Positions 10,932 to 23,390 are shown, counted from the stretch's first letter. The stretch: DNA of 64,000 nucleotides from Stomoxys calcitrans (GCF_963082655.1 NC_081552.1:49397781-49461780), one strand, 5' to 3'. The notes: generated by a model not told the origin, from the letters alone. A program made the numbers and translations.

Positions 10932-11928
10932 TCTTTTTATACCCACCACCGAAGGATGGGGGTATATTCATTTTGTCATTCCGTTTGCAACACATCGAAA
11001 TATCCATTACCGACCCTATAAAGTATATATATTCTTGATCAGCGTAAAAATCTAAGACGATCTAGACATGTCCGTCCGTCTGTCCGTCTGTCTGTTGAAA
11101 TCACGCTACTGTCTTTAAAAATAGAGATATTGAGCTGAAATTTTGCACAGATTCTTTTTTTGTTCATAAGCAGGTTAAGTTCGAAGATGGGCTATATCGG
11201 ACTATATCTTGATATAGCCCCCATATAGACCGATCCGCCGATTTAGGGTCTTAGGCCCATAAAAGCCACATTTATTATCCGATTTCGCTGAAATTCGGGA
11301 TAGTGAGTTGTCTTAGGCCCTTCGACTTCCTTCGTTAAATTGGCCCAGATCGGTTCAGATTTGGATATAGCTGCCATATAGACCGATCCTCCAGTTAAGG
11401 GTCTTAGGCCCACAAAACCCACATTTTTTATCCGATTTTGATGAAATTTGGGACAGTAAATTGTGTAAGGCCCATCGACATCCTTCGTTAATTTGGCTCA
11501 AATCGGTCCAGATTTGGATATAGCTGCCATATAGATCGATCCTCCGATTTATGGTGTAAGGCCCATAAAAGCCACATTCATTATCCGATTTTGCTGAAAT
11601 TTGGGACAGTGAGTTGTGTTAGGCTTTTCGACATGTTTATGCAACTTGGCCCAAATCGGTCCAGATTTGGATATAGCTGCGCGATAGCGATTTAAAGTCT
11701 TGGCCCCATAAAAGGCGCATTTATAATCCGATTTCACTGAAATTTGACACAGTGACTTATGTTCGGCTTTTCGACATCGTGTCATATATAGTTCAGATCG
11801 GTATGAGGTATATGAGTATAAGGTATGAAATTTTCACCGAATTTTGGTGAAAGGGGGTTTACATATATACCCGAGGTAGTGGGTATCCAAAGTTCGGCCC
11901 GGCCGAACTTAACGCCTTTTTACTTGTT
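10932..11928 (+). mobile_element. HINE-like subfamily A element, full length
   Basis: All parts are present in order: terminus tttttatacccaccaccga, core with (TA)n and (GTCY)n at 11021-11098, 153-bp A units, subterminal block accgaggtagtgggtatcca-like, a perfect hairpin at 11890-11910 (arms aagttcggcc/ggccgaactt around one base), and the end aacgcctttttacttg. The two ends are not inverted copies of each other. A hairpin close to one end fits non-autonomous Helentron (HINE) architecture as described for DINE-1; that class assignment is inference. Confidence 0.9.
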
Positions 11929-13226
11929 TAATTTGTTTTTGTCGACTGAAGCAAATTCTATTAAAAAACTGTGATCAATGAGACTAGAGTCAAATAAAGA
12001 AATATTCTTTATCAAATTTCACTATCGGTGACTAATGAAAAAAAAAAGCTGGCAACACAATGTATTTCGCTTAAAAAGCTTCACCAATTTGGATATACAA
12101 ATTACCAATTTTTTTAATTTTTTTGTTTTGATAATTCAGAGATTGCTATCAATGAGGTAAATATTCTTTATCTTAGTGCACTAGAAACATCGAAAAAAGA
12201 AATAAAGGCTTTACGATTTTTAAAAACGTTAATAATTTTTACCATTATTTTCATCAGCTACACCATAGAACCACTGGCGCTACTTTAAAGCATTACCACC
12301 ATAATGATGCAGCGAATTGAAATTTCTTTTATTACTTATGTCCCTGGCCCAATTGCCTACCGCGTATAACAACATAAATACTAGTTGGGGCAATAAGCAC
12401 TCACATTTTTACGTGTGGTTTTTCCATAGCAAATCTTTTGATGCGCCAACACAGAGGAAAGGCTACCATACATATGTACACACATCCACATGGCAATGTG
12501 AAACATTAAACACAAGCCAGTATGACATGCATACTCACTAACACAGACAGCAGACATACACCGCTGATGACACACAAGCTTCAGGCTAAAAGTATCACTT
12601 GTCAGATTAATTTACGTGTTTATGCTGCTGTCACACATATGATGATGATGCTGCTGCTGCTACATAAAGGACATTCATACGCACCCTGGTACCAGCTAAA
12701 ACAAATAAACAAGCCACAACACACATGCACACACACACACTCACAAAGTAACATAAACAACAGCACACAATAGCTGCAAGAAATGCAAGAGCAACAGCAA
12801 ATGCATCGTTGTACATGCCAACATCATCAACAACAATAAGAAGAGCCAGCCGGCCACAGTTGACAAAGAAATCTCCAAAAATAAACAACAGAAGCAACAA
12901 CCTACTTGCACTCTATGCACATACACACTCACTAGGTGAATAAAAACTCCACAGTGCCTTGGCGGCAAGGAGTAGATGAGCACGATGGAGAGATCGAGTG
13001 AAAGCCATAGACATGGCCAAATACTTCTACAGAGTTAACAGATGCATAACTTTTCATAGCATAATCAACCATTTCTTACATGCTCTGACTACACACGCAT
13101 ACTTTGAGACAACATAAACAGTGGTATAGTTTTGATTTTACAATTTCATTGAATAATCTATTTGATATTTTGTTAAAAACAAAAAAATTTTTAGATTCTT
13201 ATTTTAAATATTGAATTTCATATAAG
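11929..13226. other. Single-copy-looking DNA with CA and trinucleotide runs
   Basis: AT-rich to 12300, then more balanced sequence with (CACA) at 12722-12742 and a gatgatgatgctgctgctgc run near 12640-12660. Open frames of up to 89 codons overlap on both strands and have no recognisable domain. Probably host intron or intergenic DNA. Confidence 0.5.
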
Positions 13227-14268
13227 ACTAGCTGGACAGGGCCCGCTCCGCTGCATCTTCCTTCACTCACTTATTTGATTTGAGCCCTATACTGGCACGG
13301 TCAGGAAATAAGTCCAGTTTTAAGGTACCGGTACGGCCTTTCAGATATTTCGCCCCACATGTGGATATCATTTTGTGCTCTATTCCCAAAAACCTTTCAT
13401 TTAAGCCTTATATTGCTGGGGTCGATAAATATAATCGGTATGGGAGTATTTTTGGGGGTGAGTTGGACGCCCATATATCAAATTTGTGCTCTATTTGTTT
13501 TATATTTCCATTTGGCGGGTTTTGGAGGTGGCGTGGTTCCTAGATATCTCACCTAAATAAGGATACTAAATTTCTCTTTTTGAGCTATTATAAACAAACA
13601 AAATTTCGTTTAAATTGTCCCACCCATCTCCGAGACATGGCGTTTTTGAAAAAAGGGTAAGGGGAGGGTCCGCCCATTAAAGTTTGGATGTTAGATCTAC
13701 TTCATTCTCTTGGTTTTGGTGGTGAATTGGAGTGGCCAAACCCTTTGCCCCGAAAGTTGATATCAGATTCATACCCTTCCCCAAAAATCCACATTTGAGC
13801 TACATATTGCTATAGTCGGTATATATGGGTGGTTGAGGGGGATTTTATGGGGTGAGGCGTGCCTAAAACACTTGGTCATAAAACAGATATCAGATTTGAG
13901 CTCCTTTTTGCCATAATCCACAAATATATTCAGTTTGTGGGGTATGTAGTGTGTGGCGGCCACCCACGCACTTAGCTCCGAACAAATATCAGCATCGTGC
14001 TCTGCTTTCAAATTTCATTTATTTGAGCCCCAATTGCCATTGGCCTAGGGGTGTTGATGGGGTGATACGACCCCCAAACACTTGGTCTCAAAATTGGAAA
14101 TCAAATTCGTTTTCTACCATCAAATACCTATTATTTCTTGCCATTTAGGAAGCGGGCCCTGAAATAATTACAGCATCGTGCTAGAACACGGCTTTTTTTT
14201 TTGAGCCCAATAATGTCAAGCCCATCTTCGAGATCTGGCGTTTTGAAAATTAGGGTAAGGAGGAGGGT
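13227..14268 (+). mobile_element. Family C dispersed repeat with its GC-rich terminus
   Basis: It starts actagctggacagggcccg followed by ctccgctgc, then periodic modules with wording such as catttgagcc...gatatcagattcg...cacttggtc. It ends at aaggaggagggtccg, where a subfamily B element abuts. Modules recur at about 130 bp in the best copy. No coding capacity and no class recognised; strand is arbitrary, with the GC-rich terminus as start. Confidence 0.7.
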
Positions 14269-14997
14269 CCGATTCCGTTTGTAGCACGTCGAAATATTGG
14301 TCTAAGACCCTATAACGTATATATTCTTGATCGCCATAACATTTTAAGTCAATTTAGCCATGTTCGATCGTCTGTCCGTCTTTCTCTCTGTCTATGGAAA
14401 GCACGCTAAATTTGACATGGAGTACTTCCTATCAGTGTAGGTCGGTTGGGAAGGTAAATGGGCCATATCGGTCCTAATATTGGTATAGCTGCCAAATACA
14501 ACGATCTTAGATCTTGATTTCGTGAGCCTTTAGATGGCGCAACTCTGATTAGATTTGGCTGACATTGAGTACAAAGTGTTTTTTTGTTATGACTTCCAAA
14601 AACTATGTTAAGTATGGTCAACATCGGTTCATAACTTGTTATAGCGGGTTTAATCCAATCTCCCGATTTGACTTCTTGAGCCCTTAAAAGCTGAAATGTC
14701 TGTCCGATTTGGCTTTATATGTTGTGTTCTGTTATGACTTCCAACAACTGTGCCAAGCACATTCCAAATCGGTCAAGCACCTAATAAAGCTTCCATATAA
14801 ACCGATCTCCCGATTTGATTTCTTGAGCCCTTACAACCCTCAATTTCTTTCCGATTTGCTGAAATTTTGAATATAGTGTTCTGTTATGCCTCTCAACAAC
14901 TGCGCCAAGTTCGGTCCAATTCTAGATATAGCTCTCATATTTTAGCAGAATCCATGGTGGTGGGTTCCCAAGATTCGGCCCGGCCGCTTTTACTTGT
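14269..14997 (+). mobile_element. HINE-like subfamily B element, one terminus lost
   Basis: It begins inside the subterminal block (attccgtttgtagcacgtcg), with core and (GTCY)n at about 14316-14395. B units follow, then the motif atccatggtggtgggttccc. The hairpin at about 14973 has lost its right arm (attcggcccggccgct). End cttttacttg. Confidence 0.8.
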
Positions 14998-15049
14998 TTA
15001 AATTTCTTCTCATACACATTAGAAGAAAGTTAGTTTTGTCGTCACGTTT

Positions 15050-15560
15050 ATAACATCAAGCATCTCCGATTATATGTGTTCTTGATCGCCGTCTATATCG
15101 GGCTATAACCTTATGAAGCCCCCATATAAATCGATCTCCTAAATTGATTTCTTGAACATCAAGAGGGCGCAATTCTGATCCAATTCGGCGGAAATTTTGG
15201 AAACTGGGCGATCTTCAAGAAGGACATGGAGAGGTCTAACACAACTCACTGTTTCAAATTTCAACAAAATCGGATAATAAATGTGGCTTTTATCGGTCTA
15301 ATACATTAAATTGGCAGATCGGTCTATATGGGGGCTATAACAATATATAGTTCGATATAGCCCATCTTCGAACGTAACCTGCCTATATCTCTATTTTTAA
15401 AGACTGTTGAGCGATTCCAACAAAGTGACAGACAGACTGACGGGCATGACTATATACTTTATAAGGTCGGAAATGGATAATTCCATGTGTTGCAAACAGA
15501 ATGACAAAATGAATATACCCCCATACTTCGGTGGTGAGTATAGAACCGATAAAATTTTCA
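15050..15560 (-). mobile_element. Scrambled HINE-like remnant lacking the core
   Basis: Contains B-type then A-type unit pieces, a short (GTCY)n (gacagacagactgacggg, about 15429-15446) and the subterminal tatactttataaggtcggaa. The usual 33-bp core between the two microsatellites is deleted. Both termini are incomplete. Confidence 0.65.
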
Positions 15561-15593
15561 AAAAGTATATTAAATTAAACAATCTTATATATA

Positions 15594-16606
15594 ACAAGTA
15601 AAAGCGTGCTAAGTTCGGCCGGGTCGAATCTTATATACCCTCCACCATGGATCGCATTTGTCGAGTTCTTTTCTCTTCTTAGGCAAAAAGGATATAAGAA
15701 AAGATTTGCTCTGCTATGAGAGCGATATCAAGATAAGGTACGGTTTAGACCACAATTAAATTATATGTTGGAGACCTGTGTAAAATGTCAGCCAATTCGA
15801 ATAAGAATTGCGCCCTTTGTGGGCTCAAGAAGTAAAATAGAGAGATCGATTTATATGGGAGCTATATCAGGCTATAAACCAATTCAGACCATAATAAACA
15901 CGTATGTAAATGGTCATGAGAGAATCCGTCGTACAAAATTTCAGGCAAATCGGATAATAATTGCGACCTCTAGAGGCTCAAGAAGTCAAGATCCCAGATC
16001 GGTTTATATGGCAGCTATATCAGGTTATGAAACAATTTGAACCTTATTTGCCACAATTGTTGAAAGTAGGAATAAAATACGTCATGCAAAATTTCAGCCA
16101 AATCGGATAGAAATTGCGCCCTCTAGAAGCTCAAGAAGTCAAGACTCAAGATCGGCTTATATCACAGCTATATCAGGTTATGGACCGATTTGAACCATAC
16201 TTGGCACAGTTGTTGGATATCATAACAAAATACTTCCTGCAAAAATTCATTCCAATCGGATAAGAATTGCGCACTGTAGAGGCTCAAGAAGTCAAGACCC
16301 AAGATCGGTTTATATGGCAGCTATATCAAAACATGAACTGATATGGCCCGTTTGCAATACTAACCGACCTACACTAATAAGAGGTATTTGTGCAAAATTT
16401 CAAGCGGCTGGCTTTACCCCTTCGGAAGTTAGCGCGCTTTCGACAGACAGACGGACGGACAGACGGACGGACATGGCTAGATCGACATAAAATTTCACGA
16501 CGATCAAGAATATATATACTTTATGGGGTCTCAGACGAATATTTCGAGTAGTTACAAACAGAATGACGAAATTAGTATACCCCCAATTTTATGGTGGAGG
16601 GTATAA
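15594..16606 (-). mobile_element. HINE-like subfamily B element, full length
   Basis: Starts acaagtaaaagcgtgctaag, hairpin 15614-15628 with one mismatch (ttcggccgggtcgaa), subterminal ccctccaccatggatcgcat, five 153-bp units, (GTCY)n and core about 16441-16525, and the terminus atggtggagggtataataaa. A family C copy abuts directly. Confidence 0.88.
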
Positions 16607-17517
16607 TAAAAATCAATTTGTGTTTGTTTGTATATTTGTGTGTTCCTTATAGACTCAGAAACGGCTGAACTGATTTTCTTGAAATTTTCACAGATGGTGC
16701 ATAATGACCCCGTGGTGAAAATAGGGAACCACATTTTTTGATATCTGAAGGGAGGCGGACCCTTACCCTTATTTTCAGAAACGCCAGATCTCGGGGATGC
16801 GTGGTACGATTTAAGCGAAATTTTGTGTGCTCTCATATAGTACCCTAAAACTAATGATTTGGTATCCAAATTTCGGATGGGGTACCTAGGGGGGCTGCCC
16901 CACCCTAAAACCTACCAAACATATATTTAGGCCAATCACGGCAATATGGGACTCAAATGAAAGGTATTTAGGATAAGTAAACGTATCTGATATCCAATTG
17001 TCGGACCAAGTGCTAGGGGGACCACCCCAAGGCCCAAAACACACCTAATTCGGACATATTTACCGACCATGGCAATATGGGACTCAAATGAAAGGTATTT
17101 GCGAGTAAAATACGAATCTGATATCCAAATGTGGGGGCACGTTTCTGGGGGTCCACCCCTTCCCCAAAACACCCCCCAAGCAGGACTAATTTACTGACCA
17201 TGGGAATATGGGGCTTAACTAAAAGGTAATTGAATGTAGAATACGAATCTGATATCAAAATATGGGACCAAGTGTTTGGGGGGCCGCCTCTCACCAAAAA
17301 CATCCCCCAAAGGGGACAAATTTACGACCATAGCAATATGGGGCTCAAATGAAAGGTCTTTGGGAGTAAAGCACGAGTTTGATATCAATATTCGGGAAAA
17401 GTGTCTATGGGGCCACGCCACACCCACAACACCACCCAAATAGTAAGTATTTTCTGACTATTGCAATATGAGGCTCAAATAAGAGGGTTTTTAAAGTGGA
17501 ACACGAATCCGGGTCAG
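16607..17517 (-). mobile_element. Family C dispersed repeat, tail to terminus
   Basis: Opens with the (GTTT)n-like tail (caatttgtgtttgtttgtat) and cttatagactcagaaacggc, has about five modules starting near caatatgggactcaaatgaa, and ends at gaatccgggtcagctagtgg. It reads opposite to the copy at 13227. Confidence 0.7.
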
Positions 17518-17530
17518 CTAGTGGTAATAT

Positions 17531-18284
17531 AAAACAAGTAAATGCGTGCCAAATTCGGCCGGGCCGAATCTTGGGAACCCACCCACAAAATAAATTTATT
17601 TGAAGGGCATAATTTTATTTTACATACCAAACTTTTTGTCTAAAAAAAATGGGAGTTATATCAGGTTATAGACTGATCTGGATCTTATGTAACACAGTTG
17701 TTGCATGTCGTAACAGAGCACCGCAAAATTTCGGCCAAATCGGACAAAAATTGCGTCTTGTAAAGACTCATGAAGTCAAATCGGGAGATCGATTTAAATG
17801 GGAGCTATATCAGGTAATAGACCGATTTGGACCGTACCAAGCACAGTTGTTTGAAGTCATAGCAGATCATCGGGATCTCGGTTTATATAGGAGCTATATC
17901 AGGTTATAGACTGATTTGAACCGTACTAGGCAAAGTTGTTGGAAATCTTAACAGAACACGACATGCAAAATTTCAGCCAAGTCGGACAAATATTGCAGCT
18001 TCAAGGGGCTCAAGAATCCATTTCGGGAGATCGGTTTATATTGGAGCTATATCTAAATCTTATCCGATATGGCCCAGTTGCAAAATTTTAAGCGGCTAGC
18101 TTTACGCAACCGCTATCATGATTTCGACAGACGGACGTACGAATGGACATGTCTAGATCGACTCAGAACGTAGAGACGATCAAGAATATATACACTTTAT
18201 GGGGTCTTAGACAAATATTTTGAGGTGTTACAAACGGAATGACTAGATTAGTATACCCCCATCCTATGGTGGTGGGTATAAAAG
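17531..18284 (-). mobile_element. HINE-like subfamily B element, full length, short
   Basis: Starts acaagtaaatgcgtgcc; hairpin 17553-17569 (attcggcc/ggccgaat); about three units; short (GTCY)n and core about 18126-18205; terminus tggtggtgggtataaaagta. Confidence 0.85.
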
Positions 18285-18289
18285 TAGTT

Positions 18290-18744
18290 TTATCATGGAG
18301 CGGGCCAAATTTTATCTTTAGAGGATTTTTCACTGACACGTTTTCTACAACAAAAATGACAAATTAAGATCACATTTCAATGAAACGTTTTTAAAGATAA
18401 AAAAAAAATGTACAGGAATTTTTTCGTCTTTAAAATTTGGTACTTATAACTTTTCCTTATAATCTAGTCTTTAAAAAAATAATTTCGAGGGGGCCCGCGT
18501 GGGACAAATTTTGTCTTCGCAAAAAATTTTATTAAAATTTTGTCCTTAAAAATACTTTCATTGATATTTTGTCTCTAGAAAAAATTTAATTTTATTCTGT
18601 CTGTGTATAGAAAAAAAATCATTGCTATTTGGTCTTTAAAATAGTTCAATAAAATGTTGTCTTTAGAAAACATCACAAAAATTTCTTGTTAGAAAAAATT
18701 TTTTAGCGGGGAAAAAAAATTTATTAAAATTGTGTTTAGACATT
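18290..18744. repeat. Degenerate 28-bp AT-rich repeat block
   Basis: Recurring 'ttttgtcttta...aaaaaatt' wording matches a decayed version of the 28-bp unit. No genes. Confidence 0.6.
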
Positions 18745-20205
18745 TTTTTTATACCCACCACCGAAGGATGGGGGTATATTCATTTTGTCATTCCGTTTGC
18801 AACACATCGAAATATCCATTTCCGACCCTATAAAGTATATATATTCTTGATCAGCGTAAAAATCTAAGACGATCTAGACATGTCCGTCCGTCTGTCTGTT
18901 GAAATCACGCTACAGTCTTTAAAAATAGAGATATTGAGCTGAAATTTTGCACAGACTTTTTTTTTGTCCATAAGCAGGTTAAGTTCGAATATGGGCTATA
19001 TCGGACTATATCTTGATATAGGCCCCATATAGACCGATCTGCCGATTTTGGGTCTTAGGCCCATAATAGCCTCATTTATTATCCGATTTTGCTGAAATTT
19101 GAAACAGTGGGTTGCGTTAGGCCCTTCGACATCCTTCGTAAATTTGGCTCACATCGGTTTAAATTTGGATATAGCTGCCATATAGACCGATCCTCTGATT
19201 TAGGGTCTAAGGCCCATAAAAGCCACATTTATTATCCGATTTTGCTGAAATTTTGGACAGTGAGTTGTGTTGAGCCCTTCGACATCCTTCGTCAATTTTG
19301 CCTAGATCGGTCCAAATTTGGATATAGCTGCCATATAGACCGATCCTCCGATTTAGGGTCTTAGGCCCATAAAAGCCATATTTATTATCCGATTTTGCTG
19401 AAATTTGAAACAGTGAGTTGCGTTAGTCCCTTCGACATCCTTCGTAAATTTGGCTCACATCGGTCTAAATTTGGATATAGCTGCCATATAGACCGATCCT
19501 CTGATTTAGGGTCTAAGGCCCATAAAAGCCACATTTATTATCCGATTTTGCTGAAATTTTGGACAGTGAGTTGTGTTGAGCCCTTCGACATCCTTCGTCA
19601 ATTTTGCCTAGATCGGTGCAAAATTTGGATATAGCTGCCATATAGACCGATCCTCCGATTTAGGGTCTTAGGCCCATAAAAGCCATATTTATTATCCGAT
19701 TTTGCTGAAATTTGGGACAGTGAGTTGTGTTGGGCCCTTCGACATCCTCCGTCAATTTGGCTCATATCGGTCTAGATTTGGATATAGCTGCCATATAGAT
19801 CGATCCTCCGATTTAAGGTCTTAGGCCCATAATAGCCTCATTTATTATCCGATTTTGCTGAAATTTAGGATTTAAGGTTTTGGGTCCATAAAAAGCGTAT
19901 TTATTGCCCGATGTCGCCGAAATTTGGGACAGTGAGGTGTGTTGGGCTCTTCGATGTTGGTCTTCAATTTGGCTCAGATCGAACCAGATTTGGATATAGC
20001 TGCCATATAGACCGTTCTCTCGGTTGAACAATGACTTGTACTTATAAGCATTTGGTCTAAATCGTTTGATATGTCTATATAGCTGCTATGGGGCATAAGG
20101 TATGCATTTTTCACTGGATTTTGACGAAAGGTTGCTCACATATATACCCGAGGTGGTGGGTATCCAAAGTTCGGCCCGGCCGAACTTAACGCCTTTTTAC
20201 TTGTT
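18745..20205 (+). mobile_element. HINE-like subfamily A element, full length, with internal 306-bp duplication
   Basis: Terminus at 18748, core and (GTCY)n about 18834-18902, hairpin 20167-20187 and end gcctttttacttgtt. The unit start gccatatagaccgatc occurs at 19177, 19330, 19483, 19637 and 19790, so the period is 153-154 bp. Units one and three are nearly the same (tttaaatttggatatagctg, cctctgatttagggtctaag), as are units two and four, so a 306-bp pair was duplicated recently. Confidence 0.92.
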
Positions 20206-20500
20206 TTTTTTTTGTAATTTGAGCGAAAACTTCATTGCAATTACATCTCTGGGAAATGTTTTTATTAACAAATTTTTAGTTTTATCTTTAGAAAAAATTT
20301 AAAAATTCTCACAAAAATTTCCTTAAGAAAAATTTCTTTGAAGTTTGGTCTTTAGCAAGATAATTTAGAGGACTCCGGTTCTGAGCCAAATTGTGTCTCT
20401 AGGGAATATTTTATTGATATTTTTTCCTTTACATGGCTACGTTCCTGGTATACACACTTAAGCATATCCCCTAAATTGTTTAATTTGTTTCACATAAATA
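20206..20500. repeat. Degenerate 28-bp AT-rich repeat block
   Basis: Wording such as tttatctttagaaaaaattt recurs, in line with the 28-bp family. Confidence 0.5.
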
Positions 20501-21590
20501 CGCTCCACACATATTCGTGCACAGAGCCAAACGAGTAAGCCTACGTTTCTCTCGATTGCCAGGTCTAGTGTCCTGTGCTGTTGTTTTACATATTGTACAA
20601 AATTTTTAAGTTTTAGCCAACTCAATTTATGCAAATTTTTCTATTTGCTACTCTGTTGTGGTGAAGCTATTGTCCGAAAAACTGTTTTAGACCATACCAT
20701 TACTACACGGTGATTTTCTAGACTTTTTACTTAGAACTGAAAAGTAATGGAAGGGACCAAACTAAATATGTTAAAATTTTTAAATGGACTATCCTCCTTA
20801 GTAAGTTTACCAGTAATGCCATTGTCATGGCCATACGCCTAGTCGATTGATGATATGCCTGTTTCATGGCCTGCATTGACCAGATGCAATGGATCTTAAG
20901 GACATTTATGTTTAGAGCAAACATTTTGCAAAGTGCTTTGTTGTGGAGCTGGGGGAGTTCGAGGGCTGAGGTTTTATTTCGAACAATTTTCAATTTGTTT
21001 GCTTTGCCATAGCAGGAAACTTTTTGGTTTCAGTTGCCATTGCTTGGTGTCATTGCCTTTTCACCAAATGAAGGATATCTTTGATTATTTTTTGCAAACA
21101 AACAACGACCACAAGCCCTTCTTTCAAGTTTTACAAAAATTTTTTTTGCTTTTAATTTATGCAAATTGTTTTTGTTGTTGTCCAGTCATACATTGCTGCT
21201 GTCTTGTGTCATTTTGTTAGTTTTTAGCTGGAAAATGTTGACTTAAGTCTTGAGTTTTTAATTTTCCTGTAGCCCAGGGATTGTACTGTTTAGTCCTCCT
21301 TTCGTTATGCACACATGCATAAATTAAACAGTTTGAAGTTTGAAATGCTTTTAAATTTGTTGCATTTAATTTATTGCTTCAGGGGGTTACCGAGAGAAAC
21401 ACTTGTAGAGAGAGCTAAACGACAATTGTGGTCTATAGCTTAAAATGTAACAAAGCAATGCGGACTTATCCAACTAATTTTAAGAAAGTTTAATATTTAA
21501 AAGTAATCTTGTGGAAAAAAATAATCTTAAAATTGGTTTTCACAGAAATTCTTTTGTTTTGCATTTCATCGATACTTGAAAATAATAGGA
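20501..21590. other. Single-copy-looking DNA, no gene recognised
   Basis: None of the local repeat families. Opposing overlapping open frames at about 20727-21220 show no domain. Probably host intergenic or intronic sequence. Confidence 0.5.
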
Positions 21591-21680
21591 TTTTTATACC
21601 CACCACCATGGGATGGGGGCATACTGATTTGTGTGGCGCCATGGCAGTGGGCCCCGAAACATTACGCCCCATATTGAAAA
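21591..21680 (+). mobile_element. Solo HINE-like core-side terminus
   Basis: The terminus ttttatacccaccaccatgg plus gatgggggcatactgattt (to about 21635) is present without core or units. The following 45 bases are not recognised. Confidence 0.6.
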
Positions 21681-21913
21681 TAGAACAAGTAAAGGATCGG
21701 GGGGATCGAATCTTATATTCCCTCCACCATGAATCGCATTTGTAAAGTTCTTTGGCCGATATCTCTTTGCAGACAAACATGGGATAAGGTATAAGAATTG
21801 CTATGCTTTTTCAGCTATACCAAGTTATGAACCGATTGAAGCCTTACCTGGTTTTGGCTGTATCAGATTATCGACCGATTCAAGTCATATTTAACACGCA
21901 TGTTAAAGGTCAT
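21681..21913 (-). mobile_element. HINE-like subfamily B hairpin end, truncated
   Basis: Starts agaacaagtaaaggatcg with a damaged hairpin (gatcggggggatcgaat) and the block ccctccaccatgaatcgca. It is cut at 21913 where a complete subfamily B copy begins in the same orientation, suggesting insertion of the younger copy into this one. Confidence 0.75.
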
Positions 21914-23390
21914 ACAAAGTAAAAGCGTGCTAAGTTCGGCCGGGCCGAATCTTATATACCCTCCACCATGGGTCGCATTTGTCGATTTCTTTTCCCGGCA
22001 TCTCTTCTTAGGCCAAAAAGGATATAAGAAAAGAGTTGCTCTGCTATTAAAACGATATAAAGATATGGTCCGGTTATGTTGGTTACCTGTGTAAAATTTC
22101 AGCCAATTCGTATAAGAATTGCGCCCATTGGGGCTCACTAAGTAAAATAGAGAGAACGATTTCTATGGGATCTGAATCGGGCTATAGACCGATTCAGACC
22201 ATAATAAACACGTTTGTTGATAGTCATGAGAGGACCCATCGTACAAAATTTCTGGCATATCGGATAATAATTGTGACCTCTAGGGGTCAAGAAGTCAAGA
22301 TCCCAGATCGGTTTATATGGCAGCTATATCAGTTTATGAACCGATTTGAACCTTATTTGACACAGTTGTTGAAAGTAAAAATAAACTACGTCATGCAAAA
22401 TTTCAGCCAAATTGGATATTAATTGCGCCCTCTAGAAGCTCAAGAAGTCAAATCCCCAGATCTGTTTATATGACAGCTATATCAGGTTATGAACCGATTT
22501 CAACCATACTTGGCACAGTTGTTGGATATCATAACGAAATACTTCGTGCAAAAATTCTTTCAAATCGGATAAGAATTGCGAACTCTAGAGGCTCAAGAAG
22601 TCAGGACCCCAGATCGGTTTATATGGCAGATATATCAGGTTATAAACCGATTTCAACCATACTTGGCACAGTTGTTGGATATCATAACGAAATACTTCGT
22701 GCAAAAATTCATTCAAATCGGATAAGAATTGCGCCCTCTAGAGGCTCAAGAAGTCAAGACCCATGATCGGTTTATATGGCAGCTATATCAGGTTATGGAC
22801 CGATTTGAACCATACTTGACACAGTTGTTGGATATCATAACAAAACACGTCGTGCAAAATTTCATTCTGATCGGATAAGAATTGCGCACGCTAAAGGCTC
22901 AAGAAGTCAAGACCCAAGATCGATTTATATGGCAGCTATATCAGGTTATGGACCGATTTAAACTATACTTGGCACAGTTGTTGGATATCATAGCAAACCA
23001 CGTCGTGCAAAATTTCATTCCAATCGGATAAGAAATGCGCACTCTAGAGGCTCAAGGAGTCAAGACCCAAGATCGGTTTATATGGCAGCTATATCAAAAC
23101 ATGGACCGATATGGCCCATTTACAATACCAACCGACCTACACTAATAAGAAGTATTTGTGCAAAATTTCAAACGGCTAGCTTTACTCCTTCGGAAGTTAG
23201 CGTGCTTTCGACAGACAGACGGACGGACGGACGGACAGACGTACGGACGGACATGGCTAGATCGACATAAAATGTCGCGACGATCAAGAATATATATACT
23301 TTATGGGGTCTCAGACGAATATTTCGAGTAGTTACAAACAGAATGACGAAATTAGTATACCCCCCATCTTATGGTGGAGGGTATAAAAAT
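21914..23390 (-). mobile_element. HINE-like subfamily B element, full length, best-preserved B array
   Basis: Starts acaaagtaaaagcgtgc; perfect hairpin 21935-21949; then seven or eight units. The phrase gatcggtttatatgg (or its variant) starts at 22612, 22765, 22918 and 23071, giving an exact 153-bp period. A long (GTCY)n lies at about 23212-23254, core to 23305, terminus atggtggagggtataaaaat. Units carry alternating variants (tatcataacgaaatacttcg, tatcataacaaaacacgtcg), so copies were added in blocks. Confidence 0.93.

Noticed and set aside
19089..19634. Frames with HIDRSSDLGSKAHKSHIYYP-type repeats in subfamily A (also 5871-6122, 25991-26197, 39670-40074, 48906-49172, 61586-61891)
   Set aside because: Same artefact in the 153-bp subfamily A unit, present on both strands.
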